Assembly (NCBI GenBank): GCA_002315765.1
Contig: DCIE01000045.1
Span: 21,689 to 35,103 of the forward strand
Reading direction: 5' to 3'
Origin: Ruminococcaceae bacterium UBA1734
GTDB taxonomy: Bacteria; Bacillota; Clostridia; Oscillospirales; Acutalibacteraceae
DNA: 13,415 bases
Shown here: in pieces, positions 5,278-12,014 of the stretch
How positions within the stretch are numbered: the stretch's first letter is position 1
How the letters are laid out: each line of letters opens with the position of its first letter
Notes under the pieces: generated by a model
What the model was told of the DNA's origin: nothing
Database searches by the model: none
The model's input: only the letters and a program-made list of their open reading frames with translations
Program-made: the position numbers and the translations under genes

Positions 5278-7362
5278 ATGCCAAATCAATTTTTAACAAA
5301 CTATACAGAGACAACATTTTTAGAAAAGATAAAGGACAACTTGCGCCACTGCAGTTCCTTTGATTTTTCGGTCAGCTTTATTAAACGGGCTGGCCTTGTA
5401 CTGTTGTATAAAGATATTGAGGCGGCAGTTGAACGTGGTGCTAAAGGTCGCATCATAACTTCAACGTATCAAAACTTTACTGATATTGAATCATTGAAAA
5501 GCTTCTTTGCTTTGCAGAATCGTTGCATTAATTTTGAATGTCACTTGGATTATGAGTGTTTCCATGATAATGGTTATTCAACGCTTGGTTATCACTCAAA
5601 AGGGTATCTCTTCGATTTCAATGGCCAAAAAGAAATTATAGTTGGCTCTTCAAATATTACACGTTACGCATTGCTTAAAAATATTGAATGGGATGTTGTA
5701 TTGCAAGACGACAGTGTATATACAGAAGCAATGGCCGAGTTTGTAGAAAAGTGGCAAGCCACCCATTCCCTAAACCAAGATATTCTCAACCTTTATGCTA
5801 ATAAACTCAATTTTGCTATTGAACGTTGGGACATGGACTATGATTTAAGTGCGGCCAATATTAAGCCAAACTTTATGCAGAGAAAAGCATTGAAAGAGCT
5901 AAATAGATATCGTGCGGTTGGAACAAATCGCGCGTTGGTTGTCGCCGCCGCCGGAAGTGGTAAAACATGCCTTGCAGCTTTTGATGCTCTTAATTTTAAT
6001 CCCAAACGTCTTTTGTATATCGTTCATGAAGGCTCAATTCTTAGAAAATCACTTGAAACTTTTCAGGATGTATTTGGCGGAAATGTAACTTATGGTGTAT
6101 ACGACGGAAAGAGCAAAGAATTTGATGCAGATTTTCTGTTCTCTACAAATGTCACAATGGCAAAAGCGATCAAAGAGACGCCTCAGTTGTTCCCGAAAGA
6201 TTGCTTTGATTATATTATTGTAGACGAATGCCATCATGCAACCGCAGAAACATATAAAAACATTATTGGATACTTTGAACCGGAGTTTTTGCTTGGTTTA
6301 ACAGCGACACCCGAACGAATGGATAATGAAGACGTATTCGAATTATTTGATAAAAACGTGCCTTACGAATTAAGGCTTCGTGATGCAATTATCAAACAAG
6401 ATTTTTTTAACTTTAAAAATTACATTAATTCAAACACATATCCAACCCATATGGATTACTTGAACAACGACTGTGCACCAGATTTTTTGCGCTTTTTAAC
6501 CCTAAAAAATTCATATTATTTGTTTTTGGAATATGTTTTGACGGATTTAAATGAGGCGAATTATCTACCCGTCTTTTCGGATGAACAAAAAGATTTACTT
6601 GAGCATCTTTCAAAAATGCTACCATTGGTTAGAGAATATGAATTTTTAATATTCAAATACTTGATTGATGCGCCAAAAACAAAATCCGAACTTAGTGAAA
6701 CTCTATCACAAGAGATACAAAACTTCGATGTTGAAAAATTTGAGCATGCTCTGAAATTTATTAATTATAAGGACAATGATTTTGTGGCATTTTGCGATAA
6801 AAAATACACCCTAAATATTGAACTTAATTTAGAATTTCAAGTACATATCTTAGATTTAATTAAATATGGTCTTACAAGATATAACACGGAACATACAACC
6901 GATACCACGTTTTCTCTATGGTCTAACTATTATACAAAAGAAATACAACGTTTATTGTTACGTACACCAGCAACATATCAAAAGGGAACAGAATTTATTA
7001 ATGATTTTGTGTATATTTTTGCCGAGTTAAAAAAGGATTTAGATGACGCAAACCGTAGAAACTATAAAAACAAGTATTTAAGTGCTAGTACTTTTCAGTG
7101 GGAAACAGAAGCTGACATTAGTGACAATGACTATAAAAAATTATGTGATTCAAAGCAAGTTTGTCTTTTTGTAAGAAAAGTCAAAGTTGAAAATGGGATA
7201 ACAATGCCTTATATTTATTGTGGCATTGGCAAACTGACAAATTCAAGACAACAAAACAAAACAGATCAGACCGGAAATTCGTATATTACATATTTGTTTG
7301 ATGTGAAAATGGAAAATGAACTGCCGGATTATTTGCAGTATGACTTTGGATTGAATAAATAA
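5278..7362 (+). CDS. PLD-nuclease / SF2 helicase / DUF3427 protein lacking the second RecA domain
   Basis: This 694-aa protein starts with a phospholipase-D-type nuclease domain carrying a full HKD signature: H106-x-K108-x4-D113 and GSSN (123-126). The first RecA domain of an SF2 helicase follows, with Walker A AAAGSGKT (223-230), DECHH (316-320) and LTATP (341-345). In relatives known to me, about 950-1000 aa long, the DLRLRDAI-type segment leads into the second RecA domain with motifs IV-VI. Here RLRDAII (366-372) passes straight into QDFFNFKNYINSNTYPTHMDYL, which belongs to the start of the C-terminal DUF3427-like region (about 375-694). Roughly 270 residues are therefore missing in frame, around nucleotide 6388-6403. 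Strand translocation is probably lost, while nuclease and ATP-binding parts remain. AGGAG precedes the ATG. The family call is strong; the deletion is judged from remembered relatives. Confidence 0.88.
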   Translation: MPNQFLTNYTETTFLEKIKDNLRHCSSFDFSVSFIKRAGLVLLYKDIEAAVERGAKGRIITSTYQNFTDIESLKSFFALQNRCINFECHLDYECFHDNGYSTLGYHSKGYLFDFNGQKEIIVGSSNITRYALLKNIEWDVVLQDDSVYTEAMAEFVEKWQATHSLNQDILNLYANKLNFAIERWDMDYDLSAANIKPNFMQRKALKELNRYRAVGTNRALVVAAAGSGKTCLAAFDALNFNPKRLLYIVHEGSILRKSLETFQDVFGGNVTYGVYDGKSKEFDADFLFSTNVTMAKAIKETPQLFPKDCFDYIIVDECHHATAETYKNIIGYFEPEFLLGLTATPERMDNEDVFELFDKNVPYELRLRDAIIKQDFFNFKNYINSNTYPTHMDYLNNDCAPDFLRFLTLKNSYYLFLEYVLTDLNEANYLPVFSDEQKDLLEHLSKMLPLVREYEFLIFKYLIDAPKTKSELSETLSQEIQNFDVEKFEHALKFINYKDNDFVAFCDKKYTLNIELNLEFQVHILDLIKYGLTRYNTEHTTDTTFSLWSNYYTKEIQRLLLRTPATYQKGTEFINDFVYIFAELKKDLDDANRRNYKNKYLSASTFQWETEADISDNDYKKLCDSKQVCLFVRKVKVENGITMPYIYCGIGKLTNSRQQNKTDQTGNSYITYLFDVKMENELPDYLQYDFGLNK

Positions 7363-7376
7363 AGAGGAGAATTATC

Positions 7377-8372
7377 ATGGAAAACAGTACAGAACGCGCA
7401 GTTTGGGGAATTCATACACAAGACGATTATCTGTTCTTAAACAACAATGTAATAGCTATTGGATGGAAATCAATAGGTGATATTAGCAAAATTGGTGTGA
7501 CGAGAGAATCTATTAAGGCACACTATGCTGATGTATACCCCGATGCCTCAAAACAAAGCATTGCAAACAGCGCAGGAATGCTTTATCGATTTGTTTACGA
7601 AGTTAAAATTGGTGATTATGTGGTATTCCCTTCTAAAGTTGATAGAATGATTAATATCGGAGTTATCGAAAGCGATTATTATCACGATGAAAATGCTGCC
7701 GAATATGTTCAGCAAAGAAAAGTTAAATGGCTTAAACACTTACCTCGTACGCTTTTTTCACAAGGGGCACTGTATGAGGTTGGATCATTTTTGTCATTTT
7801 TCTCTTTGAGAAATTATGCCGATGAATTTATTTCTGCAATCAATAAGGATTTTAATAAAGCTTCTTTCGCAGAGGAAGATGAAACAATAGGTGCCACAGC
7901 AGAGGAAATTGTTGAAGCTACAAAAGATTTCATTTTAAAAGAGTTAAGCAAAAAGTTCAAAGGATATGATTTGGAAGAATTTATTGCTGATCTATTAAAC
8001 GCTATGGGTTATCGCACAAAACTTTCCCCTCATGGCGGAGATAGTGGCATTGATATTACTGCCTATAAAGATGAATTGCCACCGAGAATTCTTGTTCAAG
8101 TTAAAAGCCAGGATGGAGATATCAAAGAATCGACTATTCAGTCATTAAAAGGGGCAATGCGAGAAGGCGATTACGGACTTTTTGTAACACTATCAAATTA
8201 CACTAAAAACGCAGCGAAATATTTACAAAACACGCCTATTATTCGTGGAATCAACGGAACCGAACTGGTTGATCTAATTCTCAAGTATTACGAGCAATTG
8301 GACGAAAAGCACCAAAAAGCAATACCATTAAAGAAGGTCTATATTCCTATACAAAACGAAAAAGACGAATAA
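7377..8372 (+). CDS. Mrr-like restriction endonuclease with EVE/PUA-like N-terminal region
   Basis: This 331-aa protein ends in an Mrr-type PD-(D/E)xK nuclease domain (about 180-300). E201 lies in the first helix (LEEFIADLLNAMGY), followed by GGDSGIDIT with D226 and LVQVKS with Q241-x-K243, the usual E, D and QxK catalytic pattern. Residues 8-100 (AVWGIHTQDDYLFLNNNVIAIGW, described here by ends AVWGI and IAIGW, then VKIGDYVVFP and INIGVIESDYY) resemble EVE/PUA-like domains that read modified bases. That suggests a modification-dependent endonuclease (inference). AGAGGAG precedes the ATG, 14 bases after the helicase gene. All catalytic positions are present. The Mrr call is firm; the N-terminal call is moderate. 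Confidence 0.9.
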   Translation: MENSTERAVWGIHTQDDYLFLNNNVIAIGWKSIGDISKIGVTRESIKAHYADVYPDASKQSIANSAGMLYRFVYEVKIGDYVVFPSKVDRMINIGVIESDYYHDENAAEYVQQRKVKWLKHLPRTLFSQGALYEVGSFLSFFSLRNYADEFISAINKDFNKASFAEEDETIGATAEEIVEATKDFILKELSKKFKGYDLEEFIADLLNAMGYRTKLSPHGGDSGIDITAYKDELPPRILVQVKSQDGDIKESTIQSLKGAMREGDYGLFVTLSNYTKNAAKYLQNTPIIRGINGTELVDLILKYYEQLDEKHQKAIPLKKVYIPIQNEKDE

Positions 8373-8384
8373 GGAGCAAAAAAT

Positions 8385-8798
8385 ATGGAGATATCACAAG
8401 CGAAACAAATAATTGAAGCTTTATCAAATGGTATTGACCCGACCACAGGAGAGATTCTTCCGAAAAATCATCTTTTTAATGATCCTGATATTATCAGAGC
8501 ATTATATGTTGCAACTGAACAACTCACGAAGGCAGAAAAGAATATGAATCGCAAGCTTCCTGAAAATGCAGGAAAGCCATGGAATGAAGCCTTGGACAAC
8601 GAACTCAAGAGTATGTATTTGGCAGAAACAGACAAAAAAGAAATCTGCCGTCATTTCGGAAGAACAGCAGGCTCTATTTCCGCCCGTTTAGTGCGGTTGG
8701 GTTTAATTCAATCAAGTGATGAGTTTAGGTATTTCTCAGAAAGTTCTTTTAGTACTCGGCGAACCATAGCATCGAAACCGCCGTGGTTGCCGACATAA
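8385..8798 (+). CDS. Small SANT/Myb-like DNA-binding protein with an altered C-terminus
   Basis: The protein is 137 aa. Residues 1-60 include GIDPTTGEILP and a helix ending LTKAEKNMNRKLPENAGKPW. Residues 64-106 form a SANT/Myb-like HTH (WNEALDNELKSMYL, KKEICRHFGRT, GSISARLVRLG). Similar short proteins in Clostridia end soon after the RLVRLG helix. Here about 20 more residues (FSESSFSTRRTIASKPPWLP) follow, and these are the antisense of a SLOG-like gene on the other strand, so the natural end was probably replaced by a recombination junction. It is the last gene of the operon, with GGAGC 12 bases after the Mrr stop. Its role is unknown; DNA binding in support of the nuclease is likely (inference). 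Confidence 0.8.
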   Translation: MEISQAKQIIEALSNGIDPTTGEILPKNHLFNDPDIIRALYVATEQLTKAEKNMNRKLPENAGKPWNEALDNELKSMYLAETDKKEICRHFGRTAGSISARLVRLGLIQSSDEFRYFSESSFSTRRTIASKPPWLPT

Positions 8799-8902
8799 AA
8801 CAATTTAACATCGTAATTTTCAATCAAATCTAATAGAGTCGACCGCAGTGTCGGCTCTATTTCTTTTGGCACGGTTCGGTGTCCGAAAAATGTACAAGTC
8901 AT
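8708..8902 (-). pseudogene. Truncated SLOG/DUF1273-like protein (5' fragment)
   Basis: From ATG at 8902 on the minus strand the 64 codons start MTCTFFGHRTVPKEI, then DLIENYDVKLFYVGNHGGFD and VRRVLKEL. This is the N-terminal part of a SLOG-type (nucleotide-binding, DUF1273-like) family whose members, as I recall them, run to about 140 aa or more. The homology ends at about LSEKY; the last residues NSSLD and the stop come from the antisense of the neighbouring gene at 8385. The Rossmann-like second half is absent, so it is probably non-functional. Its own promoter with an extended -10 (8954-8962) and operator (8926-8946) survive upstream. SLOG proteins sense or make nucleotide signals, often in defence systems. 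Confidence 0.75.
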
Positions 8903-8925
8903 AATAATACCACCCTAAAAATAAA

Positions 8926-8946
8926 GTACACTTAAATCAAGTATAC
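8926..8946. promoter_or_regulatory. Palindromic operator 1 in the divergent region
   Basis: This 21-bp imperfect palindrome is centred on ACTTAAATCAAGT with GTAC and ATAC ends. It lies just downstream of the leftward -10 box, over the expected transcription start of the SLOG fragment, a repressor position. Its core matches operator 2 at 8978-8998 (ACTTAAATTAAGT). Confidence 0.65.
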
Positions 8947-8953
8947 TTACAAC

Positions 8954-8962
8954 ATTATAGCA
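8954..8962 (-). promoter_or_regulatory. Extended -10 promoter of the SLOG fragment
   Basis: On the minus strand, TGCTATAAT (8954-8962) is a perfect -10 with the TGn extension, which can replace a good -35. The -35 region has no clear match. It lies 52 bases before the start at 8902. Confidence 0.6.
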
Positions 8963-8977
8963 CAAAATAATCTTAAA

Positions 8978-8998
8978 ATATACTTAAATTAAGTTTAT
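8978..8998. promoter_or_regulatory. Palindromic operator 2, upstream of the RHH gene
   Basis: A 21-bp near-palindrome with core ACTTAAATTAAGT shares its pattern with operator 1, with centres 52 bases apart (about five helical turns). It contains TATACT (8979-8984), a possible -10 box for the rightward RHH-XRE genes, and ends 14 bases before ATG at 9013. Autoregulation by the RHH protein is likely (inference). Confidence 0.6.
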
Positions 8999-9012
8999 TT
9001 TGAGGTGGCACT

Positions 9013-9189
9013 ATGCGAAACAAAGAGAATAAGCATCTCGGTATTGAGATTGATCCCACTCTTCATAGAAAGTTGAAATATATTTCCGCTTACGAAGGCC
9101 GTTCAATGAATAATCAAATTTTGTATTTAGTTAGAAAATGTGTAGAGAAATACGAAAAAGAAAACGGTGAAATCCCGGAAAACCAATGA
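9013..9189 (+). CDS. Arc-like ribbon-helix-helix DNA-binding protein, 58 aa
   Basis: ATG at 9013 follows TGAGGTGG and reads 58 codons: MRNKENKHLGIEIDPTLHRK, then LKYISAYEGRSMNNQILYLVRKCVEKYEKE (described by its ends) and a polar tail. The layout is an N-terminal strand (HLGIEIDP), helix A (LHRKLKYISAYEG) and helix B starting RSMNNQI, as in Arc/MetJ-type dimers where the SxNNxI segment starts the second helix. The stop overlaps the ATG of the XRE gene (ATGA). The two palindromes just upstream fit the paired operators such proteins use. It could be a plain repressor or the antitoxin-like half of a pair, but no toxin is seen here. Confidence 0.85.
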   Translation: MRNKENKHLGIEIDPTLHRKLKYISAYEGRSMNNQILYLVRKCVEKYEKENGEIPENQ

Positions 9190-9428
9190 CCACGAAAGAA
9201 GCGATTGCACAGAGAATTATTGACCTTTGCAACGAGCACGATATGGCGATTAACGCCCTTGCCAATATTTCCGGCGTTTCTCCCTCAACCGTTTACAGTA
9301 TGCTAAACGAGAAGAGCAAGAATCCTGGTGTAATTTCCATCAAAAAGCTCTGCGACGGTCTTGAAATCAGTGTTCGGGAGTTCTTTGATTGTGACTTATT
9401 CGACGACTTGGAGCAGGAAATTAAATAA
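9186..9428 (+). CDS. XRE/Cro-family transcriptional regulator
   Basis: This 80-aa protein carries a Cro/C1-type HTH at residues 5-65: AIAQRIIDLCNEHDMAINAL, then SGVSPSTVYSML with recognition helix PSTVYSML, and IKKLCDGLEISVREFF. The acidic tail (CDLFDDLEQEIK) is usual. It is translationally coupled to the RHH gene by an ATGA overlap and ends before the terminator at 9445, so the two form a compact two-regulator operon. The target is unknown; control of the divergent region or the genes downstream is plausible (inference). Confidence 0.9.
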   Translation: MTTKEAIAQRIIDLCNEHDMAINALANISGVSPSTVYSMLNEKSKNPGVISIKKLCDGLEISVREFFDCDLFDDLEQEIK

Positions 9429-9444
9429 TCATAAAAATCTATTT

Positions 9445-9472
9445 AAGTCGGCTTCTCGTGGCCGACTTTTTT
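9445..9472 (+). terminator. Rho-independent terminator of the RHH-XRE operon
   Basis: Stem AAGTCGGC (9445-9452) and GCCGACTT (9461-9468) with an 8-base loop is followed by a T-run to 9472. It is 16 bases after the XRE stop. Confidence 0.88.
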
Positions 9473-9502
9473 GTTGGTGTCCGTTTTTTAGGACTATGGG
9501 TG

Positions 9503-9511
9503 TGTTATTAT
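9503..9511 (+). promoter_or_regulatory. Possible extended -10 promoter of the gene run from 9569
   Basis: TGTTATTAT (TGn plus TATTAT) lies 57 bases before ATG at 9569 and after the terminator at 9445. No good -35 is seen 17 bases upstream, where the sequence is mostly T. It is the best candidate for the genes from 9569 on. Confidence 0.4.
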
Positions 9512-9568
9512 ATAGACATGAAGCCCCCTTAATTGCCAAAGTGAATGTCGGATTTTTGAGGTGATTTT

Positions 9569-9982
9569 ATGAAAAACGATATGAATGAACAAATGGTTGA
9601 CGGAATTATGGGAAAAGAAAGCGAAAAACCGTCTCAAAAAGAAACGGATTTGCGCAAAAGACTTGCCGGAAGAGCAGCCGAATATCTAATGTTTATGGAC
9701 GAGGAAGAATACGAAAGCACGTTAAATTTAGACGAAATATTTGAATTTGCACATAGCGGAGTGCATTTTGAATACGATAAATCGTTTGATGTTTTGATAA
9801 TCGGAAACGGCGCCGGAGTGTATAAACAAATAGGAAAAAGAGATTTTCACTTAAATGATTTGGAGGATAACGGCGGATATATGCGGGCGATTTATCTCGG
9901 GCAAGGGTGCTGGGAACGGCTTGATAACATTTCAAAAGAAAAAGCGATAGAAATACTGAAAACTTGGGAGGAAGAACAATGA
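9569..9982 (+). CDS. Hypothetical protein, 137 aa
   Basis: I do not recognise this protein. ATG at 9569 has GAGGTG five bases upstream. It is soluble and acidic with no signal peptide or membrane segment. Residues 1-35 are polar and probably flexible. From about 35 it looks folded, with helices (LRKRLAGRAAEYLMFM; LDEIFEFAHSG) and hydrophobic strands (FDVLIIGNGAGVYKQIG, MRAIYLGQGCWERL), ending in a charged helix (KAIEILKTWEEEQ). No catalytic motif is clear; the G-rich GNGAG at about 78-82 is not a P-loop. Its stop overlaps the ATG of the HD hydrolase gene (ATGA), so the two are probably translated together and may act together. Confidence 0.8.
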   Translation: MKNDMNEQMVDGIMGKESEKPSQKETDLRKRLAGRAAEYLMFMDEEEYESTLNLDEIFEFAHSGVHFEYDKSFDVLIIGNGAGVYKQIGKRDFHLNDLEDNGGYMRAIYLGQGCWERLDNISKEKAIEILKTWEEEQ

Positions 9983-10407
9983 TTTATTCACCACTTGTAA
10001 AGAAAGCTTGTAACTTGATTTTTGAAGCCCACAACGGACAACTTGACAAAGGTGGATATCCCTATGTTATGCACCCTATTCATTTGGCGGAACAAATGGA
10101 TGACGAGTTTTCTACTGTTGCGGCGCTTCTCCACGATGTTGTAGAGGATACCGATATCACATTTGAGGATTTATCGAAAATGGGATTTCCGAAAGAGGTT
10201 ATAGTCGCATTAACCCTATTAACACACAAAAAAGATGTGCCTTATTTAGATTATGTTTCGGCAATAAAGAAAAACGAAATTGCGATGAAGGTCAAGTTTG
10301 CCGACCTAAAACACAATTCAGATATTACAAGAATTGAAACCTATGACGATAATGCAAAAGAGCGCATTGCAAAATACAAAGAAGCCATAGAAATATTGGA
10401 AAAATAA
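9979..10407 (+). CDS. SpoT/MESH1-like single-domain HD hydrolase (putative small alarmone hydrolase)
   Basis: The ATG at 9979 is chosen because GGAGG lies about eight bases upstream and it overlaps the previous stop; an in-frame ATG 15 bases earlier lacks a site. The 142-aa protein is one HD domain of RelA/SpoT type. It has H32 (VMHPIHLAEQM), the H52-D53 pair with E56-D57 (LLHDVVEDT), and D109 (ADLKHNSD), matching the metal-binding H...HD...D pattern and the HDxxED signature of (p)ppGpp hydrolases. There is no synthetase domain and the length matches stand-alone hydrolases. It probably removes alarmone pyrophosphate or a related nucleotide (inference). Such enzymes also serve as antitoxins to alarmone-making toxins, but no synthetase is seen in this window. 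Confidence 0.88.
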   Translation: MIYSPLVKKACNLIFEAHNGQLDKGGYPYVMHPIHLAEQMDDEFSTVAALLHDVVEDTDITFEDLSKMGFPKEVIVALTLLTHKKDVPYLDYVSAIKKNEIAMKVKFADLKHNSDITRIETYDDNAKERIAKYKEAIEILEK

Positions 10408-10426
10408 ATGAAAGGAAATGATAATT

Positions 10427-10588
10427 ATGCCGGGAATTTTCGGGAATTTATTTGATTTTAACCGTGACGGAAAGATGGATGCTTTGGAACACGGAATTGA
10501 ATTTATGGCATTACAACAAATGATGGTTAACGAAAAAGCCGAGGACGATATAGACGACCTCGAGCTTGATAATATACTTGATGACTGA
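10427..10588 (+). CDS. EF-hand-loop microprotein, 53 aa
   Basis: ATG at 10427 has AAAGGA about 10 bases upstream and reads 53 codons to TGA at 10588. Residues 9-20 are DFNRDGKMDALE, a full match to the 12-residue calcium-binding EF-hand loop (D at 1, N at 3, D at 5, G at 6, D at 9, E at 12). The rest is a helix (HGIEFMALQQMMVN) and an acidic tail (AEDDIDDLELDNILDD). Small proteins with one such loop are known in Clostridia; their function is unknown. It lies 19 bases after the HD hydrolase gene, in the same orientation. Confidence 0.75.
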   Translation: MPGIFGNLFDFNRDGKMDALEHGIEFMALQQMMVNEKAEDDIDDLELDNILDD

Positions 10589-10611
10589 TTTTTGAAAGTG
10601 AACGATATTAT

Positions 10612-10794
10612 ATGATTATTTTCATTTGTTTAGCTGTACTTTTAGCAGGACTTATCGGTGCTATGATTTCACAAGAGTCGACAAAAAACAAAAAACCGCA
10701 CGATACTAATAATATAAAAATGAGTAAAGATGATGAGGATTTTTATTACTACGAAGATGAGGAATGGTTTAATCACCGTAATTCAAACAAGTAA
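10612..10794 (+). CDS. Small single-pass membrane protein
   Basis: This 60-aa protein has a hydrophobic N-terminal helix (IIFICLAVLLAGLIGAMI, residues 2-19), then a hydrophilic tail rich in acidic and aromatic residues (DDEDFYYYEDEEWF). That suggests a single membrane anchor with a cytoplasmic tail, or an uncleaved signal anchor. The ribosome binding site is weak (GAAAGTGA). It lies between two same-strand genes with short gaps and probably belongs to the same run. I do not recognise the family. Confidence 0.6.
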   Translation: MIIFICLAVLLAGLIGAMISQESTKNKKPHDTNNIKMSKDDEDFYYYEDEEWFNHRNSNK

Positions 10795-10815
10795 ACATAA
10801 CCACAGGAGACAATT

Positions 10816-11142
10816 ATGATAGGAAAACAAATAACAAGAGATGGTCTAAAGTATAAAATTTCTGCATACGACGAGGATAAAAAACTGATGTTACTTGAAG
10901 AAGTGACCGATGATGAAAACGGCGATATCAGTTGCCTTTTTGATGCGGAATACAAAGAAGGTACTGTATCAGCTTCAAAATGCGAAAGTTATTTTATTTC
11001 AAAGAGAAGCTTTTTTGAGCAGGCGGAAAAATCAACCGACAAATGCATTGAAAGCATTTCAAGCAAAATCAGAGAAAAATATTATAGAATTTCAATCCCA
11101 ATATGCAATTTAATAGCCAAAGCATATATTAGTGAAACATAA
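10816..11142 (+). CDS. Hypothetical protein, 108 aa
   Basis: I do not recognise this protein. CAGGAG lies seven bases before ATG at 10816. The first half is predicted mostly beta (GLKYKISAYDED, LMLLEEVTDDENGDISCLFD), and the second half is charged helices with no membrane segment (KREKY, ISIPICNLIAKAY). The N-terminal beta part is loosely like the small-barrel start of the next protein, which is also unassigned. It follows the small membrane protein by 21 bases and probably shares its transcript. Confidence 0.65.
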   Translation: MIGKQITRDGLKYKISAYDEDKKLMLLEEVTDDENGDISCLFDAEYKEGTVSASKCESYFISKRSFFEQAEKSTDKCIESISSKIREKYYRISIPICNLIAKAYISET

Positions 11143-11180
11143 TAGTTTTTCATAATTTTTCAAGCAAAGGAAGTGAGAAA

Positions 11181-11912
11181 ATGGCGGAAGTAAGAGATAG
11201 AAAAATATTTGCCGGATATTATCGTAGGCATGACAAAAAAATATATTATGTTGTTTGTGAATCCGTTGACTATGACACGGGAGAGCCTACGGTTATTTTG
11301 CAAGAATACCATTTAACCGGTACCCGCCCTTTTCTTACAATGCCAAGAAAATCGTTTTGCGAAATGGTGCCGGATAAGGACGGCAAGCTTGTTGATAAAT
11401 TTACCCGAGACCCTCATATTCCCATAACCGAGTGCTTTATCGATGATTTGGAAGATAAACATCTTCGCGGACCGGTACGACACCCTAAAAACGACGAGGA
11501 CGAATACTGTGTTCGAGATTATCAGCATTGTTATTCGTATTATGACTATGCCAAAGATATAATTGACAATTATGTGCTCGACCGAAAACGTTTTGAGCTT
11601 TGTGCTGCGCATAAGCGTGCTATCGGAGTTCGTAATGCCGCCGATTTCAACAAATTGAAAAATGACATATACTTTTTTGAAAAGATGCTCAACAGTCTTC
11701 TTTCGGAATACAAAGACTTTTTCACCGAGCGTGTTATTGAGAAAAAATCCATTCGCAAGTATGCCTCTGAACACAACCTAAATCGCGGTAGTGTCAATCA
11801 TATGCAAAAGAAATTCTATACTGCTTTCGCCGAGCAGCTGGCATCCCGCGATAACTATGAGGGTGTTTGTCGACTGTTAACGCCACCGAAAATATTAGCC
11901 GACGAGCAATAA
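11181..11912 (+). CDS. Hypothetical protein with C-terminal HTH-like region, 243 aa
   Basis: AAGGAAGTGAG precedes ATG at 11181. Residues 8-60 (KIFAGYYRRHDKKIYYVV, then TGEPTVILQEYH and FLTMPRKSFCEMV) are beta-rich and resemble the small DUF1653-like fold by pattern only. The middle (about 90-150) is acidic and rich in Tyr and Asp. The end, about residues 180-235, is helical: TERVIEKKSIRKYASEHNL followed by NRGSVNHMQKKFYTAFAEQL, which looks like an HTH of the sigma-70 region 4 or phage-regulator type. A DNA-binding or transcription role is possible (inference). It is 38 bases after the previous gene, with no clear terminator between them. Confidence 0.7.
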   Translation: MAEVRDRKIFAGYYRRHDKKIYYVVCESVDYDTGEPTVILQEYHLTGTRPFLTMPRKSFCEMVPDKDGKLVDKFTRDPHIPITECFIDDLEDKHLRGPVRHPKNDEDEYCVRDYQHCYSYYDYAKDIIDNYVLDRKRFELCAAHKRAIGVRNAADFNKLKNDIYFFEKMLNSLLSEYKDFFTERVIEKKSIRKYASEHNLNRGSVNHMQKKFYTAFAEQLASRDNYEGVCRLLTPPKILADEQ

Positions 11913-11960
11913 GACCCGTATCGCAGGGTACATATAACGGTGGATTTTTTCACAAATATA

Positions 11961-11969
11961 TGGTATAAT
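11961..11969 (+). promoter_or_regulatory. Extended -10 promoter of the racemase gene
   Basis: TGGTATAAT (TGn plus a perfect TATAAT at 11964-11969) lies 45 bases before ATG at 12015. The -35 region is T-rich with no strong match. No convincing terminator precedes it after the gene ending at 11912. Confidence 0.6.
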
Positions 11970-12014
11970 CACATTGAATTATTATAATGATGAATGATAA
12001 AGGAGTCGCATCAC

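Noticed and set aside
9361..9564. Plus-strand frame through the 9445 terminator
   Set aside because: It overlaps the XRE gene end and reads through a hairpin terminator, with no ribosome binding site.
11313..11774. Minus-strand frame opposite the 243-aa protein
   Set aside because: No start signal or recognisable domain; the plus-strand gene has both a ribosome binding site and coherent structure.
11913..11950. Possible terminator after the 243-aa gene (ACCC/GGGT)
   Set aside because: Only a 4-bp stem with a large loop and a T-run too far away; not convincing.
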